The notes: generated by a model from the letters alone, not told the origin. 64,000 nucleotides of DNA from Pseudomonadota bacterium (GCA_013112535.1 JABFGI010000001.1:432414-496413); one strand, 5' to 3'; positions 7,967-15,000 are shown, counted from the stretch's first letter. Program-made: numbers and translations.

Positions 7967-8044
7967 ACTGCAATGATCCGGGCATATGTAAAAGAGAAAT
8001 GAGTACAATAAGAAGCAGAATACGTTTTCTTAAATTGGCGATAA

Positions 8045-8453
8045 ATGATGACTGATCGATACGCATCAAATGGAAATAAAGAAGGTGAGTATCAACCCGG
8101 TTCTAATGAACTGGTTTTAGTCAATAAACTCGGTATTACTGATGCTGAAGAAATGGAAGGGCTAGAGTTTTGCGATGAACCAGGATGAACTAATATCAGC
8201 AATGGCCATATGCCATGTTGAATTCATTATTACTCATCCTTTTCGCGAAGGTAATGGTAGGTTATGTCGACTACTAAATACTGTTATGGCTTTGCAGGCA
8301 GATATGCCTGTACTTGATTTTGGGTATATAGAAGAAAATAAACCGGAATATATTGCAGCAATTCATGCGGGGCATGATCAAAATTATGAGCCGATGAAGT
8401 TTATTTTTTCCGAGTTGTTGAGTCGCTCTTTGCGAGAATACGACCGGATTTAA
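8045..8453 (+). pseudogene. Fic/DOC family gene with internal deletion and frame break
   Basis: The first frame (8045-8188) reads MMTDRYASNGNKEGEYQPGS and on to EEMEGLEFCDEPG, the standard start of compact Fic proteins. The second (8175-8453) resumes in another frame with AICHVEFIITHPFREGNGR, the intact catalytic Fic motif HPFxEGNGR, and ends normally. The middle of the fold, including the flap that docks the target and the early helices, is missing. The catalytic loop is therefore preserved in a protein that cannot fold as a normal AMP-transferase. It could be a dead gene, or the 92-residue product might be translated from the ATG at 8175. Confidence 0.75.
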
Positions 8454-8589
8454 CATTACGAGAAATATAAGTCGATGCAGGCTTGCCTGTTTCGATGGCC
8501 GTGCTAGATGAAACATTAGTAACGATCTGTGTTCTTGCAGAATCTTTACTGAGAAAGCGGTTAGAATTAGAAAGCGTCTTTGATGCCAT
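8401..8589 (-). CDS. Possible small protein antisense to the Fic 3' end
   Basis: A 62-residue frame starts MASKTLSNSNRFLSKDSART and contains SSSTAIETG, which resembles the (S/T)xxxE(G/N) inhibitory motif of Fic antitoxins, though with Thr after Glu. It overlaps the Fic frame tail to tail by about 50 bases. No ribosome-binding site is clear. It could be an antitoxin-like remnant or a chance frame. Confidence 0.35.
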   Translation of the reverse strand: MASKTLSNSNRFLSKDSARTQIVTNVSSSTAIETGKPASTYISRNVKSGRILAKSDSTTRKK

Positions 8590-9032
8590 AAGCTAATTAT
8601 ATTAGAGCTTAGAGGTTCTATAAAGATTTAATTTACTTAAAGATTTTGTATTAAACCAGAGAAAGGCGATACTTTTCGAGGTCAGATACGAAGTCTTGAA
8701 TTAGTGGTTTATATCGGCGTCAATTGATTTGTCATATTCGGGTCGGGACTACATAAACCATTGATATTAACGCTATGGGGAAAGGTCTTGCCTTTTGCCT
8801 ATTCGGTTGCTCAGGATCAGAATCCTTTAAATTCGTAAATATTTCGTACGTTTTAGCATTTCTAAACTTCTCAGGTGATTGTCTATTTTCACAATTCTTT
8901 GAGTATTTTCTCAAGTTATTGATTTAAATATAAATATAGCCACTAAAATTGATGTAAAAGCTCAAGTTTTAGAACATATTAAAATGATTTTATTAAATAT
9001 ATTTTCATATAAAACAATTATTTAATAAACTA
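8590..9032. repeat. Gene-free stretch with repeat fragments
   Basis: The stretch 8678-8732 is a diverged copy of the 5880 repeat (GAGGTCAG, GTCTTGAATTAGTGG, TATATCGGCGTCAATTGA). The block 8739-8771 (GGGTCG, ACTACATAAACCATTGATAT) recurs at 10371-10405, and 8773-8803 (CTATGGGGAAAGGTCTTGCC) recurs at 11284-11314. The rest is very AT-rich with no convincing frame. Confidence 0.6.
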
Positions 9033-9134
9033 TTTACCCTTAAAAATATTATTAGGGGTAAAATTATATAATTTACTTGTAAAAACAAATATATATATTA
9101 ATATTTACCTCTATATTTATGTTTTGGGGGTAAA
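9033..9134 (+). promoter_or_regulatory. Array of three TTTAC inverted repeats (probable operator)
   Basis: TTTACCC (9033-9039) faces GGGGTAAA (9055-9062). TTTAC TT GTAAA is a compact palindrome at 9072-9083. TTTACCT (9104-9110) faces GGGGGTAAA (9126-9134), and the last arm includes the ribosome-binding G-tract two bases before the ATG. The shared half-site and its position suggest autoregulation or translational masking of the downstream gene. Confidence 0.65.
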
Positions 9135-9136
9135 TC

Positions 9137-10216
9137 ATGTTAATGAAGGATAAAATTAAAGAATTATCTCCTAGTTTGTTTTTGCTTTATGCACAGCTTT
9201 TAGAACAAGTAAATAGTCCTACAGCAGCTACCAAAGACGTCAGCTTTAAGAGAATAGAAGTAGATGGAAAGTTTTATTGGATTCGAAGAGTAAAAATTGG
9301 CAGCACAACTATGGATTTGTCTTTGGGAAGGGAAACAAATGAATTATTAGATGTTATAGAGCAAGAAAAAAAACTTATTGAAGAGGCAGAAAAAGAAAGT
9401 AAAACACGTGAAGATTTAGTCGCTATGTTAATTGCGGGAGGAGCAAATACAATTGATCCTTTGTCAGGCCGTGTTTTAACTTTGCTTGAAAGTGCTGGTG
9501 TATTCGCAGCGGGGGGAGTACTCGTTGGTTCCAATGCATTTAATGTTTATGGAAATATGTTTGGTTATAAATTTCCAATTGAAACAGCAAAAACAGCAGA
9601 TATTGATTTAACAATCTCAATAGGTGTTACAAAGGAGGCTACTGATTTAAAAACAGCGATGATGGAATCTGGATTGGGCTTTCTTGAGGTGCCAGCATTA
9701 AATAGGAAGTCTCCATCAACTTCTTACAAAATTAGAGGTTCTGAAATTAAAGTTGACTTATTAACACCGTTAATTGGTGGTCCAAATACATCAAAACCAA
9801 TATATATGCAGTCATTAAAGTCATATGCCTCACCATTGAGATTTTTAGATTATTTAATTAAAGATCCTATCTCTGCGATAGCCGTATCAGGGAAGGGGAT
9901 ATTAGTTAATATTCCTCAGCCTGCAAGGTATGCCATTCATAAGTTAGTATTATCAAGTAGGCGACCAATAACAATGCAAGTGAAATCAATCAAAGACTTG
10001 AATCAAGCAGCGTGTTTATTAGAAATATTATCGTTGGATCGTCCAACAGAGTTATATCCAGCGCTAATTGATGTGTGCAAAGGGAAAAGTCGTAAGTTTG
10101 AAAATCAAATGCTGGAAGGTTTTCAAAAGATATGTAATGACGGGTTGTTAACAAAAGAGACTGTTTCTTATTTTGAAGAAAATTGGGAAAAGGCAAAAAA
10201 AGAAAAAAGTGTGTAG
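9137..10216 (+). CDS. Nucleotidyltransferase-fold protein (GSLTP/NTP_transf_8-like)
   Basis: In this 359-residue protein the N-terminal part (1-110) has a substrate-contact-like segment (FKRIEVDGKFYWIRRVKIG) and a charged helix. The catalytic core follows at about 125-215: AGGVLVGSNAFNVYGNMFG, then TADIDLTI, which provides the metal-binding DxD pair, and a third acidic position in SEIKVDLLTP. A helical C-terminal domain completes the architecture. Such proteins occur in accessory regions and are suspected toxins or defence effectors, but their target is unknown. The gene sits alone behind a triple inverted-repeat operator. Confidence 0.75.
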   Translation: MLMKDKIKELSPSLFLLYAQLLEQVNSPTAATKDVSFKRIEVDGKFYWIRRVKIGSTTMDLSLGRETNELLDVIEQEKKLIEEAEKESKTREDLVAMLIAGGANTIDPLSGRVLTLLESAGVFAAGGVLVGSNAFNVYGNMFGYKFPIETAKTADIDLTISIGVTKEATDLKTAMMESGLGFLEVPALNRKSPSTSYKIRGSEIKVDLLTPLIGGPNTSKPIYMQSLKSYASPLRFLDYLIKDPISAIAVSGKGILVNIPQPARYAIHKLVLSSRRPITMQVKSIKDLNQAACLLEILSLDRPTELYPALIDVCKGKSRKFENQMLEGFQKICNDGLLTKETVSYFEENWEKAKKEKSV

Positions 10217-10530
10217 GTTTAGTTAAAGCTGTACCAATAAATAAAAAAAGAATCAGAGCACTATATCTTTATCATGGAACTTGAAGTATGACTAAAGCAA
10301 AACGTTTCTTTGCTTATTTCTTGTTGTTCTGTAGTTCTCTAATTTGTTTTACCACGTTGCTCTCAATATTTGGGTCGAACCTACATAAGCCATTGATATT
10401 AATAAATAAATACTAAAAACAACTCCCTTTTAAGCCTTAAACAGGCCATTTCATAGTCAAAAAATAGACTTTAAGCCGTGTTACTAATGAAATTTTGCAT
10501 TAGAGAGTGAGAATTTTTGTGCTTTTTATT
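10217..10530. pseudogene. Gene-free stretch with a 161/235-residue operon remnant and repeat
   Basis: The stretch 10257-10370 matches the junction of the genes at 11376 and 11858. It reads the end of the first (IMELEV and stop) and the first two dozen codons of the second (MTKAKRFFAYFLLFCSSLIC) in the same overlapping arrangement. It is broken at a repeat block (10371-10405) also present at 8739. This is the remains of another copy of the operon. Confidence 0.6.
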
Positions 10531-10532
10531 CA

Positions 10533-10552
10533 GGTATATATCGGTATATACT
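10533..10552 (+). promoter_or_regulatory. Direct repeat overlapping a -10 box
   Basis: GGTATATA occurs at 10533-10540 and again at 10543-10550, and TATACT (10547-10552) makes a plausible -10 box just before the start at 10559. A regulator binding the two direct repeats would block the promoter, as in other toxin-antitoxin operons. The repeat also argues that coding begins downstream, at 10559. Confidence 0.5.
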
Positions 10553-10558
10553 TTAAAC

Positions 10559-11020
10559 ATGATAATTGAGAAAGTCGTCAAATCCCTCATCAAACACAAG
10601 GTTCAATACGCATTAGTAGGTGGCTATGCCGTTGCTTTGCATGGCGCAGTGCGTGGTACGGTTGATATCGATCTTGTCATTGCACTAAATCAACGTTCCT
10701 ATCGTCAAGCAGAGAAGGCATTGAATAGTATTGGTTTAAGATCAAAGTTACCGATCACTGCTGATGATGTCTTTAATTTCCGGGAAGAATATATTACTAA
10801 GCGTAATCTTGTTGCCTGGTCTTTTAGCAACCCTGATAACCCCCTTGAGATTGTCGATATCATCATTACTGAAGATGCAAAACAGATGAAATCAATAACA
10901 AAAACAATCAGAGGAACCAAAATTAAAGTCTCCGCGATTGATGATCTGATTAAGATGAAAAAAAAATCAGGACGTAAACAAGACATTGAAGATATAAAGG
11001 CATTGGAGAAATTAAGATGA
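10559..11020 (+). CDS. Nucleotidyltransferase-like putative toxin
   Basis: The frame is open from 10517, but ATG 10559 is the better start because the upstream part holds the promoter repeat. The 153-residue product carries YALVGGYAVALHGAVRGTVDIDLVI, quoted here in parts as ALVGGYAVALHG and GTVDIDL: the glycine turn and DxD of minimal nucleotidyltransferases, in the layout of AbiEii/DUF6036-type proteins. A third acidic residue lies in LEIVDIII. The gene overlaps its neighbour by four bases (ATGA), so the two are translationally coupled. A toxin role is inferred from context. Confidence 0.7.
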   Translation: MIIEKVVKSLIKHKVQYALVGGYAVALHGAVRGTVDIDLVIALNQRSYRQAEKALNSIGLRSKLPITADDVFNFREEYITKRNLVAWSFSNPDNPLEIVDIIITEDAKQMKSITKTIRGTKIKVSAIDDLIKMKKKSGRKQDIEDIKALEKLR

Positions 11021-11259
11021 AACCCGTTCAATATTTTAATGATGACTATTTGGAGCAATGTAGATCATTTTCAACTGAAGCAATTCTTGAATATTTAGAA
11101 AACTTTCGACTCATGCAGCAACCCAACGATAAAACGCGTTTGATTAGTATTAAAATCCCAGAATCTTTATTAGCAAGTTTTAAAACGAAATCAGCACTTA
11201 ACAATACTAAGTATCAAACACAGATCAAAAAGCTGATGCGCGATTGGCTGGAAAAATGA
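11017..11259 (+). CDS. Ribbon-helix-helix-like putative antitoxin
   Basis: This 80-residue protein has a C-terminal half reading RLISIKIPESLLASFKTKSA and then NTKYQTQIKKLMRDWLEK, matching the beta-strand plus two helices of CopG/BrnA-type DNA-binding antitoxins. The N-terminal half (YFNDDYLEQCRSFSTEAI) would bind the toxin. It overlaps the nucleotidyltransferase gene by four bases. The pair fits a toxin-first type II module. Confidence 0.65.
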   Translation: MKPVQYFNDDYLEQCRSFSTEAILEYLENFRLMQQPNDKTRLISIKIPESLLASFKTKSALNNTKYQTQIKKLMRDWLEK

Positions 11260-11375
11260 GTGGCAACGAACTATAGGTTAGAACTATGGGCTAAGGTCTT
11301 GCCTTTTGCCTATTAACAGTTTAATTAAAAAATCAGTATCGACTGATTTGGTGTGACAGATATACAATAAGATTC

Positions 11376-11861
11376 ATGGAGTCTGACCATCATCAAGCTG
11401 TATCAAAGCCAATCATCAGGAACGGCTACAAATTCCAATTTGAGTTTAATGGTTTGTCATTCCGTGCCGGTGGTTCATCGGTTTCCGGTAAAGAAGCTGT
11501 TTATGTCAATGATGAACTTGTTTCAAGTAAACGTTCTCAATCAACTTTAAGTGAACATGAATTTTCAGTGGATGGAAATAATTATAAGCTCGAGTTCGAA
11601 GTGCTTGATAAATCAAAAGGGGAGTTGGCTTGTCGATTGTATTGCGAGGACAAGTTGGTCAAGTTATTCGCCTCGCATCCAAAACGTTTGTTTTTCACCA
11701 AGCCGCTGTTTGGTATCAGTGTGATTGTCGCTTTATTAATTCATGATGACATTATTACCAGTTTGTCATTAAGCCATGTGTTTAGTTTTATGGCTGTGTT
11801 ACTAGCTATTGAAGTTATATATCCCATGCGGCATATCTGGATCATGGAGCTTGAAGTATGA
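11376..11861 (+). CDS. Unknown 161-residue membrane protein, family copy 1 (intact)
   Basis: Residues 14-100 form a beta-rich soluble domain (YKFQFEFNGLSFRAGG, HEFSVDGNNYKLEFEVL). Two hydrophobic segments follow (about 108-124 and 130-150), so the domain is tethered to the membrane. The family occurs here as two intact copies (also 16799), one frameshifted copy (15001) and short remnants (6453, 10257), which I do not recognise from named families. The copy overlaps the 235-residue gene by ATGA. The segment encoding GNNYKLEFEVLDKSKGELAC is nearly identical in DNA among copies, suggesting recent duplication or gene conversion. Confidence 0.65.
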   Translation: MESDHHQAVSKPIIRNGYKFQFEFNGLSFRAGGSSVSGKEAVYVNDELVSSKRSQSTLSEHEFSVDGNNYKLEFEVLDKSKGELACRLYCEDKLVKLFASHPKRLFFTKPLFGISVIVALLIHDDIITSLSLSHVFSFMAVLLAIEVIYPMRHIWIMELEV

Positions 11862-12565
11862 CAAAAACGAAACGTGCTTTTGCTTACTTCCTGTTGCTCT
11901 GTGGTTCACTGATCTGTTTTATCACGTTGGCCTGGATAGTGAGTTATTTTATAGAGCGTGGTTTTACGCTAGCAGATTTAAAAGCGTCCTTTACTTCTGA
12001 ATTCTTATGGTGGGCTCCGGTCGGTGTGCTTGGTATTCCCGGTATTATCATGATTCATAAAGCCAGGCGTTTGTTGAAGGAAGGTAATATTTCTGCATCC
12101 TCAGTTGGTGAAGTTGCTATCTTGTTTGCCATCATGGGGATTTTAGGAGCGATGGTCTATCCACCTGACAACTTCAGTTTTATTGCGGCGAGTATTATTA
12201 CGGATGGTGTGAAAGCAGTTGAAGAAGTTCAGCGTGATATAGAAGAACATCATTCGTTATATGGACATTTCCCCAATAGTACTGATGATCTTGAGTTTGA
12301 TTTGCCGAATCCTGATGAGTTTAAACATATCCAATCTTTGTCAGTGGGGCAGTCCGGTCGAATAATAATTACGTATGATACACGCGATATCGATTGGCAC
12401 TACAAGTGGTGGCATCGTCTATTTTTACTCGAAAACAATGATCTGACAGACAAAACATTGATCCTTGTTCCTTTAGTTAATGGTAACACCATCACTTGGG
12501 ATGAATGTAATGAAGGCACCGTGCCGCAACACAATCGACACTTTAAATGCTCGGGGCATATGTAA
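11858..12565 (+). CDS. Membrane protein with C-terminal type IV pilin-like domain
   Basis: Three hydrophobic segments (about 8-32, 50-68 and 85-105) are followed by a soluble domain from about residue 110. That domain reads VKAVEEVQRDIEEHHSLYGHF, here split as AVEEVQRDIEEHHS and LYGHFPNSTDDLEF, then SGRIIITYD, LILVPLVNGNTITWDEC and HNRHFKC. The order of a helix with a YGxFP turn, G-x-I-x-I-T-Y, L-x-L-x-P and W-x-C with a final Cys is that of the type IV pilin globular domain with its disulfide. The prepilin cleavage motif is absent, replaced by a multi-pass membrane part. It is coupled to the 161-residue gene; function unknown. Confidence 0.6.
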   Translation: MTKTKRAFAYFLLLCGSLICFITLAWIVSYFIERGFTLADLKASFTSEFLWWAPVGVLGIPGIIMIHKARRLLKEGNISASSVGEVAILFAIMGILGAMVYPPDNFSFIAASIITDGVKAVEEVQRDIEEHHSLYGHFPNSTDDLEFDLPNPDEFKHIQSLSVGQSGRIIITYDTRDIDWHYKWWHRLFLLENNDLTDKTLILVPLVNGNTITWDECNEGTVPQHNRHFKCSGHM

Positions 12566-12583
12566 AATCAATAAAAATGACCA

Positions 12584-12612
12584 TTTTCATATATAGCACT
12601 TAGTGCTATACT
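12584..12612 (+). promoter_or_regulatory. HigBA promoter with 19-base palindromic operator
   Basis: TATAGCACT-T-AGTGCTATA at 12592-12610 is a perfect palindrome lying between TTTTCA (12584-12589) and overlapping TATACT (12607-12612), spaced 17 bases. It is the expected autorepressor site for the toxin-antitoxin operon that begins at 12637. Confidence 0.75.
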
Positions 12613-12636
12613 TATTATTTTCAGTCAAGGAAGACG

Positions 12637-13014
12637 ATGCGTATTTTTAAGACAAAACGATTCCACAAATGGGCTTCTAATGAAGGTCTATCTGATGAGG
12701 TTCTCAGTATCGCAGTAGATGAAATGGAACATGGTCTGATAGATGCTAATTTAGGCGGTAACGTCTACAAGAAACGGATTAGCCTGCAAGATCGGGGTAA
12801 GCGTAGTGGTGTCAGGACATTATTAGCTTTTAAGCAGGAAGAATGTACCTTTTTTATGTATGGCTTTGCAAAAAATGAACGGAGCAATATTAAAGATGAT
12901 GAATTAAAGGCGTTAAAAGCGTATGCACGAGAATTGTTAGGATACAGTGATCGCGCTTTGAATAAAGCACTGCAAGCTAAGAAATTGTTTGAGGTAATAA
13001 ACGATGGCGAATAA
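12637..13014 (+). CDS. RelE/HigB-family toxin (DUF1044-like mRNA interferase)
   Basis: The 125-residue protein starts MRIFKTKRFHKWASNEGLSD, contains GGNVYKKRISLQDRGKRSGVRT (split here as GGNVYKKRI and GKRSGVRTLLAF) and ends with FFMYGFAKNERSNI and a DDELKALKAYA helix. This is the canonical HigB2/RelE pattern, where the KR-GKRSGVR stretch and the following strand form the ribosome-dependent RNase site. It overlaps the antitoxin start by 11 bases. The palindromic promoter upstream supports a complete, regulated operon. Confidence 0.85.
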   Translation: MRIFKTKRFHKWASNEGLSDEVLSIAVDEMEHGLIDANLGGNVYKKRISLQDRGKRSGVRTLLAFKQEECTFFMYGFAKNERSNIKDDELKALKAYARELLGYSDRALNKALQAKKLFEVINDGE

Positions 13015-13315
13015 ATCAAAAATATTAAACGTTGTACACGAATCTGCTAAAGATTTACATGAGATAGGTCTGATGGATGACATGACCATGCGTGAGTTTG
13101 ACGCGTTATGTTTACCACCTGTTAAGCAATACAGTGCCCGACAAATTAAACGCATTCGTTTAAAGCATAAAGCCAGTCAGGCTGTGTTTGCTGCGTTTTT
13201 AAATACAAGTAAATCCACGGTACAAAAGTGGGAGCAAGGGCAGAAAAAACCAAATGGACCATCATTGAAGCTGTTAAATCTTGTTGAGCAAAAAGGTTTG
13301 GAAGCCCTGGTCTGA
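13004..13315 (+). CDS. HigA/NadS-type XRE antitoxin
   Basis: The 103-residue protein has an N-terminal toxin-binding segment (to about 50, DDMTMREFDALCLPPV), then an XRE helix-turn-helix (IKRIRLKHKASQAVFAAFLN, STVQKWEQGQKKP). It should neutralise the HigB-like protein and bind the 19-base palindrome at 12592. It starts within the toxin gene and stops one codon boundary before the next ATG. Confidence 0.85.
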   Translation: MANKSKILNVVHESAKDLHEIGLMDDMTMREFDALCLPPVKQYSARQIKRIRLKHKASQAVFAAFLNTSKSTVQKWEQGQKKPNGPSLKLLNLVEQKGLEALV

Positions 13316-13645
13316 ATGAGTAAGGTTAAACTTGAAAAAAACAGTGGCAATGTGTTTGCAGATTTAGGGTTTGCTGATTCCCAGCAGGAACTTTTAAAAG
13401 CCTGTTTGATCTATGAGATTTATAAAATCATTGAAAAGCGCAAACTTACGCAGCAGCAAGCTGCACAAGTATTAGGTATCAGTCAGTCTTATGTTTCAGA
13501 CCTCAAGCGAAATCGTTCCGGACGTTTTTCAGTGGGGAAACTTATGCAATTTCTTAATGCACTGGATATGGATGTTGAAGTGAAATTAAAAAAACATTCT
13601 GCCAGATCAAAAGATGTTGCTGGCATCAGTGTCAGTACAAATTAA
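13316..13645 (+). CDS. Second XRE regulator in the HigBA operon
   Basis: In this 109-residue protein an HTH (QQQAAQVLGISQSYVSDLKR) sits in the middle, with RFSVGKLMQFLNALDMDVEV behind it, the hallmark of the HTH_37/XRE antitoxin group normally paired with a RelE-like toxin of its own. Here it directly abuts the HigA stop (TGA then ATG) and no second toxin is present. It is either an orphan antitoxin captured by the operon or a third regulatory component. Confidence 0.8.
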   Translation: MSKVKLEKNSGNVFADLGFADSQQELLKACLIYEIYKIIEKRKLTQQQAAQVLGISQSYVSDLKRNRSGRFSVGKLMQFLNALDMDVEVKLKKHSARSKDVAGISVSTN

Positions 13646-13686
13646 ATGGAGTCACAATAAAATTAAAGATGCCAGCAATTAATGAC

Positions 13687-13715
13687 TGGATACCCGTTTC
13701 CACGGGTATGACGAC
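13687..13715. repeat. GGATACCCG palindromic repeat
   Basis: ATACCCGT (13690-13697) pairs with ACGGGTAT (13702-13709) inside a ctggATACCCGtttccaCGGGTATgacg unit. It is a variant of the widespread GTCATTCCCG-type intergenic repeat also seen at 28557 and 38083. Confidence 0.6.
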
Positions 13716-13762
13716 TAAAGGTAACTTAGGGAATCCAGTGAAATAAAGAAAAAGATTTTTTC

Positions 13763-14053
13763 ATGTCAAAGCAACCAAACACGAAAGATATATTTATGAG
13801 CAAGCGTACAAAAATACAAAAGGCTGAAATTAAAAAGCTGGCTGCCATGCCGGATGAAGCCATTGATACTTCAGACATCCCGGAAACAACGGATTGGAGT
13901 AATGCGGTTGTTGGCAAATATTACAAGCCCGTAAAAAAACAGGTGACGTTGCGCCTTGATGCCGACATGCTGGATTGGTTCAAATCTCAGGGAGGGAAGT
14001 ACCAGACGCGTATTAATAAAGTGTTGCGTCGTTATATGGAATCACAACATTAA
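13763..14053 (+). CDS. BrnA-type antitoxin without partner
   Basis: The 96-residue product (or 85 residues from the ATG at 13796; both begin MSK) ends KKQVTLRLDADMLDWFKSQG, then KYQTRINKVLRRYMES, the ribbon-helix-helix of BrnA antitoxins, preceded by the typical DxSDIPETTDW segment. BrnT, the toxin normally encoded upstream, is missing: the preceding 117 bases contain only a palindromic repeat. It may act as a solitary repressor or decoy antitoxin. Confidence 0.8.
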   Translation: MSKQPNTKDIFMSKRTKIQKAEIKKLAAMPDEAIDTSDIPETTDWSNAVVGKYYKPVKKQVTLRLDADMLDWFKSQGGKYQTRINKVLRRYMESQH

Positions 14054-14059
14054 ATTAAA

Positions 14060-14084
14060 GGTGAAAGGTGCCGGAGTGGCTAAA
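14060..14084 (+). other. Possible tRNA-Ser 5' fragment
   Basis: GGTGAAAGGTGCCGGAGTGG and a few following bases resemble the acceptor stem and D-arm of bacterial tRNA-Ser genes. Nothing corresponding to the anticodon, variable or T arms follows; instead, sequence resembling the RND gene end begins. It may be an integration or recombination scar; chance resemblance is possible. Confidence 0.3.
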
Positions 14085-14087
14085 TTT

Positions 14088-14215
14088 AAATCATTACATT
14101 TGATTAGTTGTGCCGATATTTCTATCGTCACTTAAATTTGAATTAATTGAACCAGGTATTTCCCGGGACACTTTCAGTACCATGCTACGAGCAATAATGT
14201 AAAAGACGGAATTCC
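14088..14215 (-). pseudogene. RND-pump 3' end remnant with its hairpin
   Basis: Read on the minus strand, this gives VFYIIARSMVLKVSRE, closely matching the C-terminus of the RND pump at 19098 (VFYVIIRGMVLKASRE). Immediately beyond is GTGCCGATATTTCTATCGTC (14110-14129), one base off the hairpin that follows the real pump gene at 19054-19077. Both the coding end and the terminator were therefore copied from a related RND gene, and the rest is gone. The bases from 14216 to 14327 show no further feature. Confidence 0.7.
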
Positions 14216-14327
14216 GGGGGAGAGTATTACTTAATACTCTAGTATTTTGATAATTAATAATTGTTTATGTCAGTAATTGGATTACCCGTATAATCCATGT
14301 GTTTCAGATCAATATTCAAACCTGACT

Positions 14328-14897
14328 TTATAATATTGACCTGATTAACGCTTCTGTTTCCTCGTATTTAATCGGTCCGCTGCGAATAAAGTAAATCTTG
14401 CTGTTACGATCAATCACGACTGTGTAGGGGAGAACAACAAACCGGTTCCCGAATGACCTCGCCACTTCCTTGACCTTTTCCATGCCGAGTAGTGACGGGT
14501 AGTTCATGGCTGTTTTCATCATGTAGGGTTTGATCTCGTCTGCTTCTTGCAGTGCTATTCCGATAAACTGTAATCCCTGTTCTTTGTATTTTTCCTGCAG
14601 TTGAATAAATTCCGGGATTTCTTTTAAACACGGCATGCACCACGTTGCCCAGAAATTCAGGATTACTATTTTGCCATCCCATTCACTGATTTCACGCATC
14701 ACGCCATTAACATCAGGCAGGTTGAAATTCGGACGAATCGCACCTATCAGGGGTTTAACCGGTTTGACGTAGGGGTTTTTGACAACAGCAGCTTCTTGAG
14801 TCGGCGTACTCTCCGCGACGGATAACGGCGCAGCATTGGCTACATGAAAAGCAGTAACACACATTAGCAAAAGGGAGATTGAAATTGATTTGCTCAT
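14328..14897 (-). CDS. TlpA/ResA-like periplasmic thioredoxin
   Basis: In this 189-residue protein a signal peptide (ISISLLLMCVTAFHVANA) is followed by a low-complexity linker and then a thioredoxin domain from about residue 50: PNFNLPDVNG, KIVILNFWATWCMPCLKEIP with the redox CxxC, GIALQEADEI, and the cis-Pro strand VLPYTVVIDRNSKI. It probably reduces disulfides in the periplasm, for example in cytochrome maturation or a secreted partner. It is monocistronic inside the accessory region. Confidence 0.9.
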   Translation of the reverse strand: MSKSISISLLLMCVTAFHVANAAPLSVAESTPTQEAAVVKNPYVKPVKPLIGAIRPNFNLPDVNGVMREISEWDGKIVILNFWATWCMPCLKEIPEFIQLQEKYKEQGLQFIGIALQEADEIKPYMMKTAMNYPSLLGMEKVKEVARSFGNRFVVLPYTVVIDRNSKIYFIRSGPIKYEETEALIRSIL

Positions 14898-15000
14898 ACT
14901 TTATAGATTGGTACTGAATTCCAGAATTCAATAAAGAGTTGCAACATTATGTTGATCAGTGCCAATTGATTTGTTGTTGTGGCAACTTGATAATGAATTT

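Noticed and set aside
8732-8914. 60-residue minus-strand ORF in the repeat region
   Set aside because: It runs through repeat blocks found elsewhere at different frames and has no protein-like features.
10517-10558. Extended start of the nucleotidyltransferase (MCFLFRYISVY)
   Set aside because: The segment contains the -10 box and direct repeats, and the family core begins right after ATG 10559.
14959-15000. Earlier start for the second 161-residue copy
   Set aside because: Family members begin at MESxHHQ, which is at 15001; the added residues come from leader sequence.
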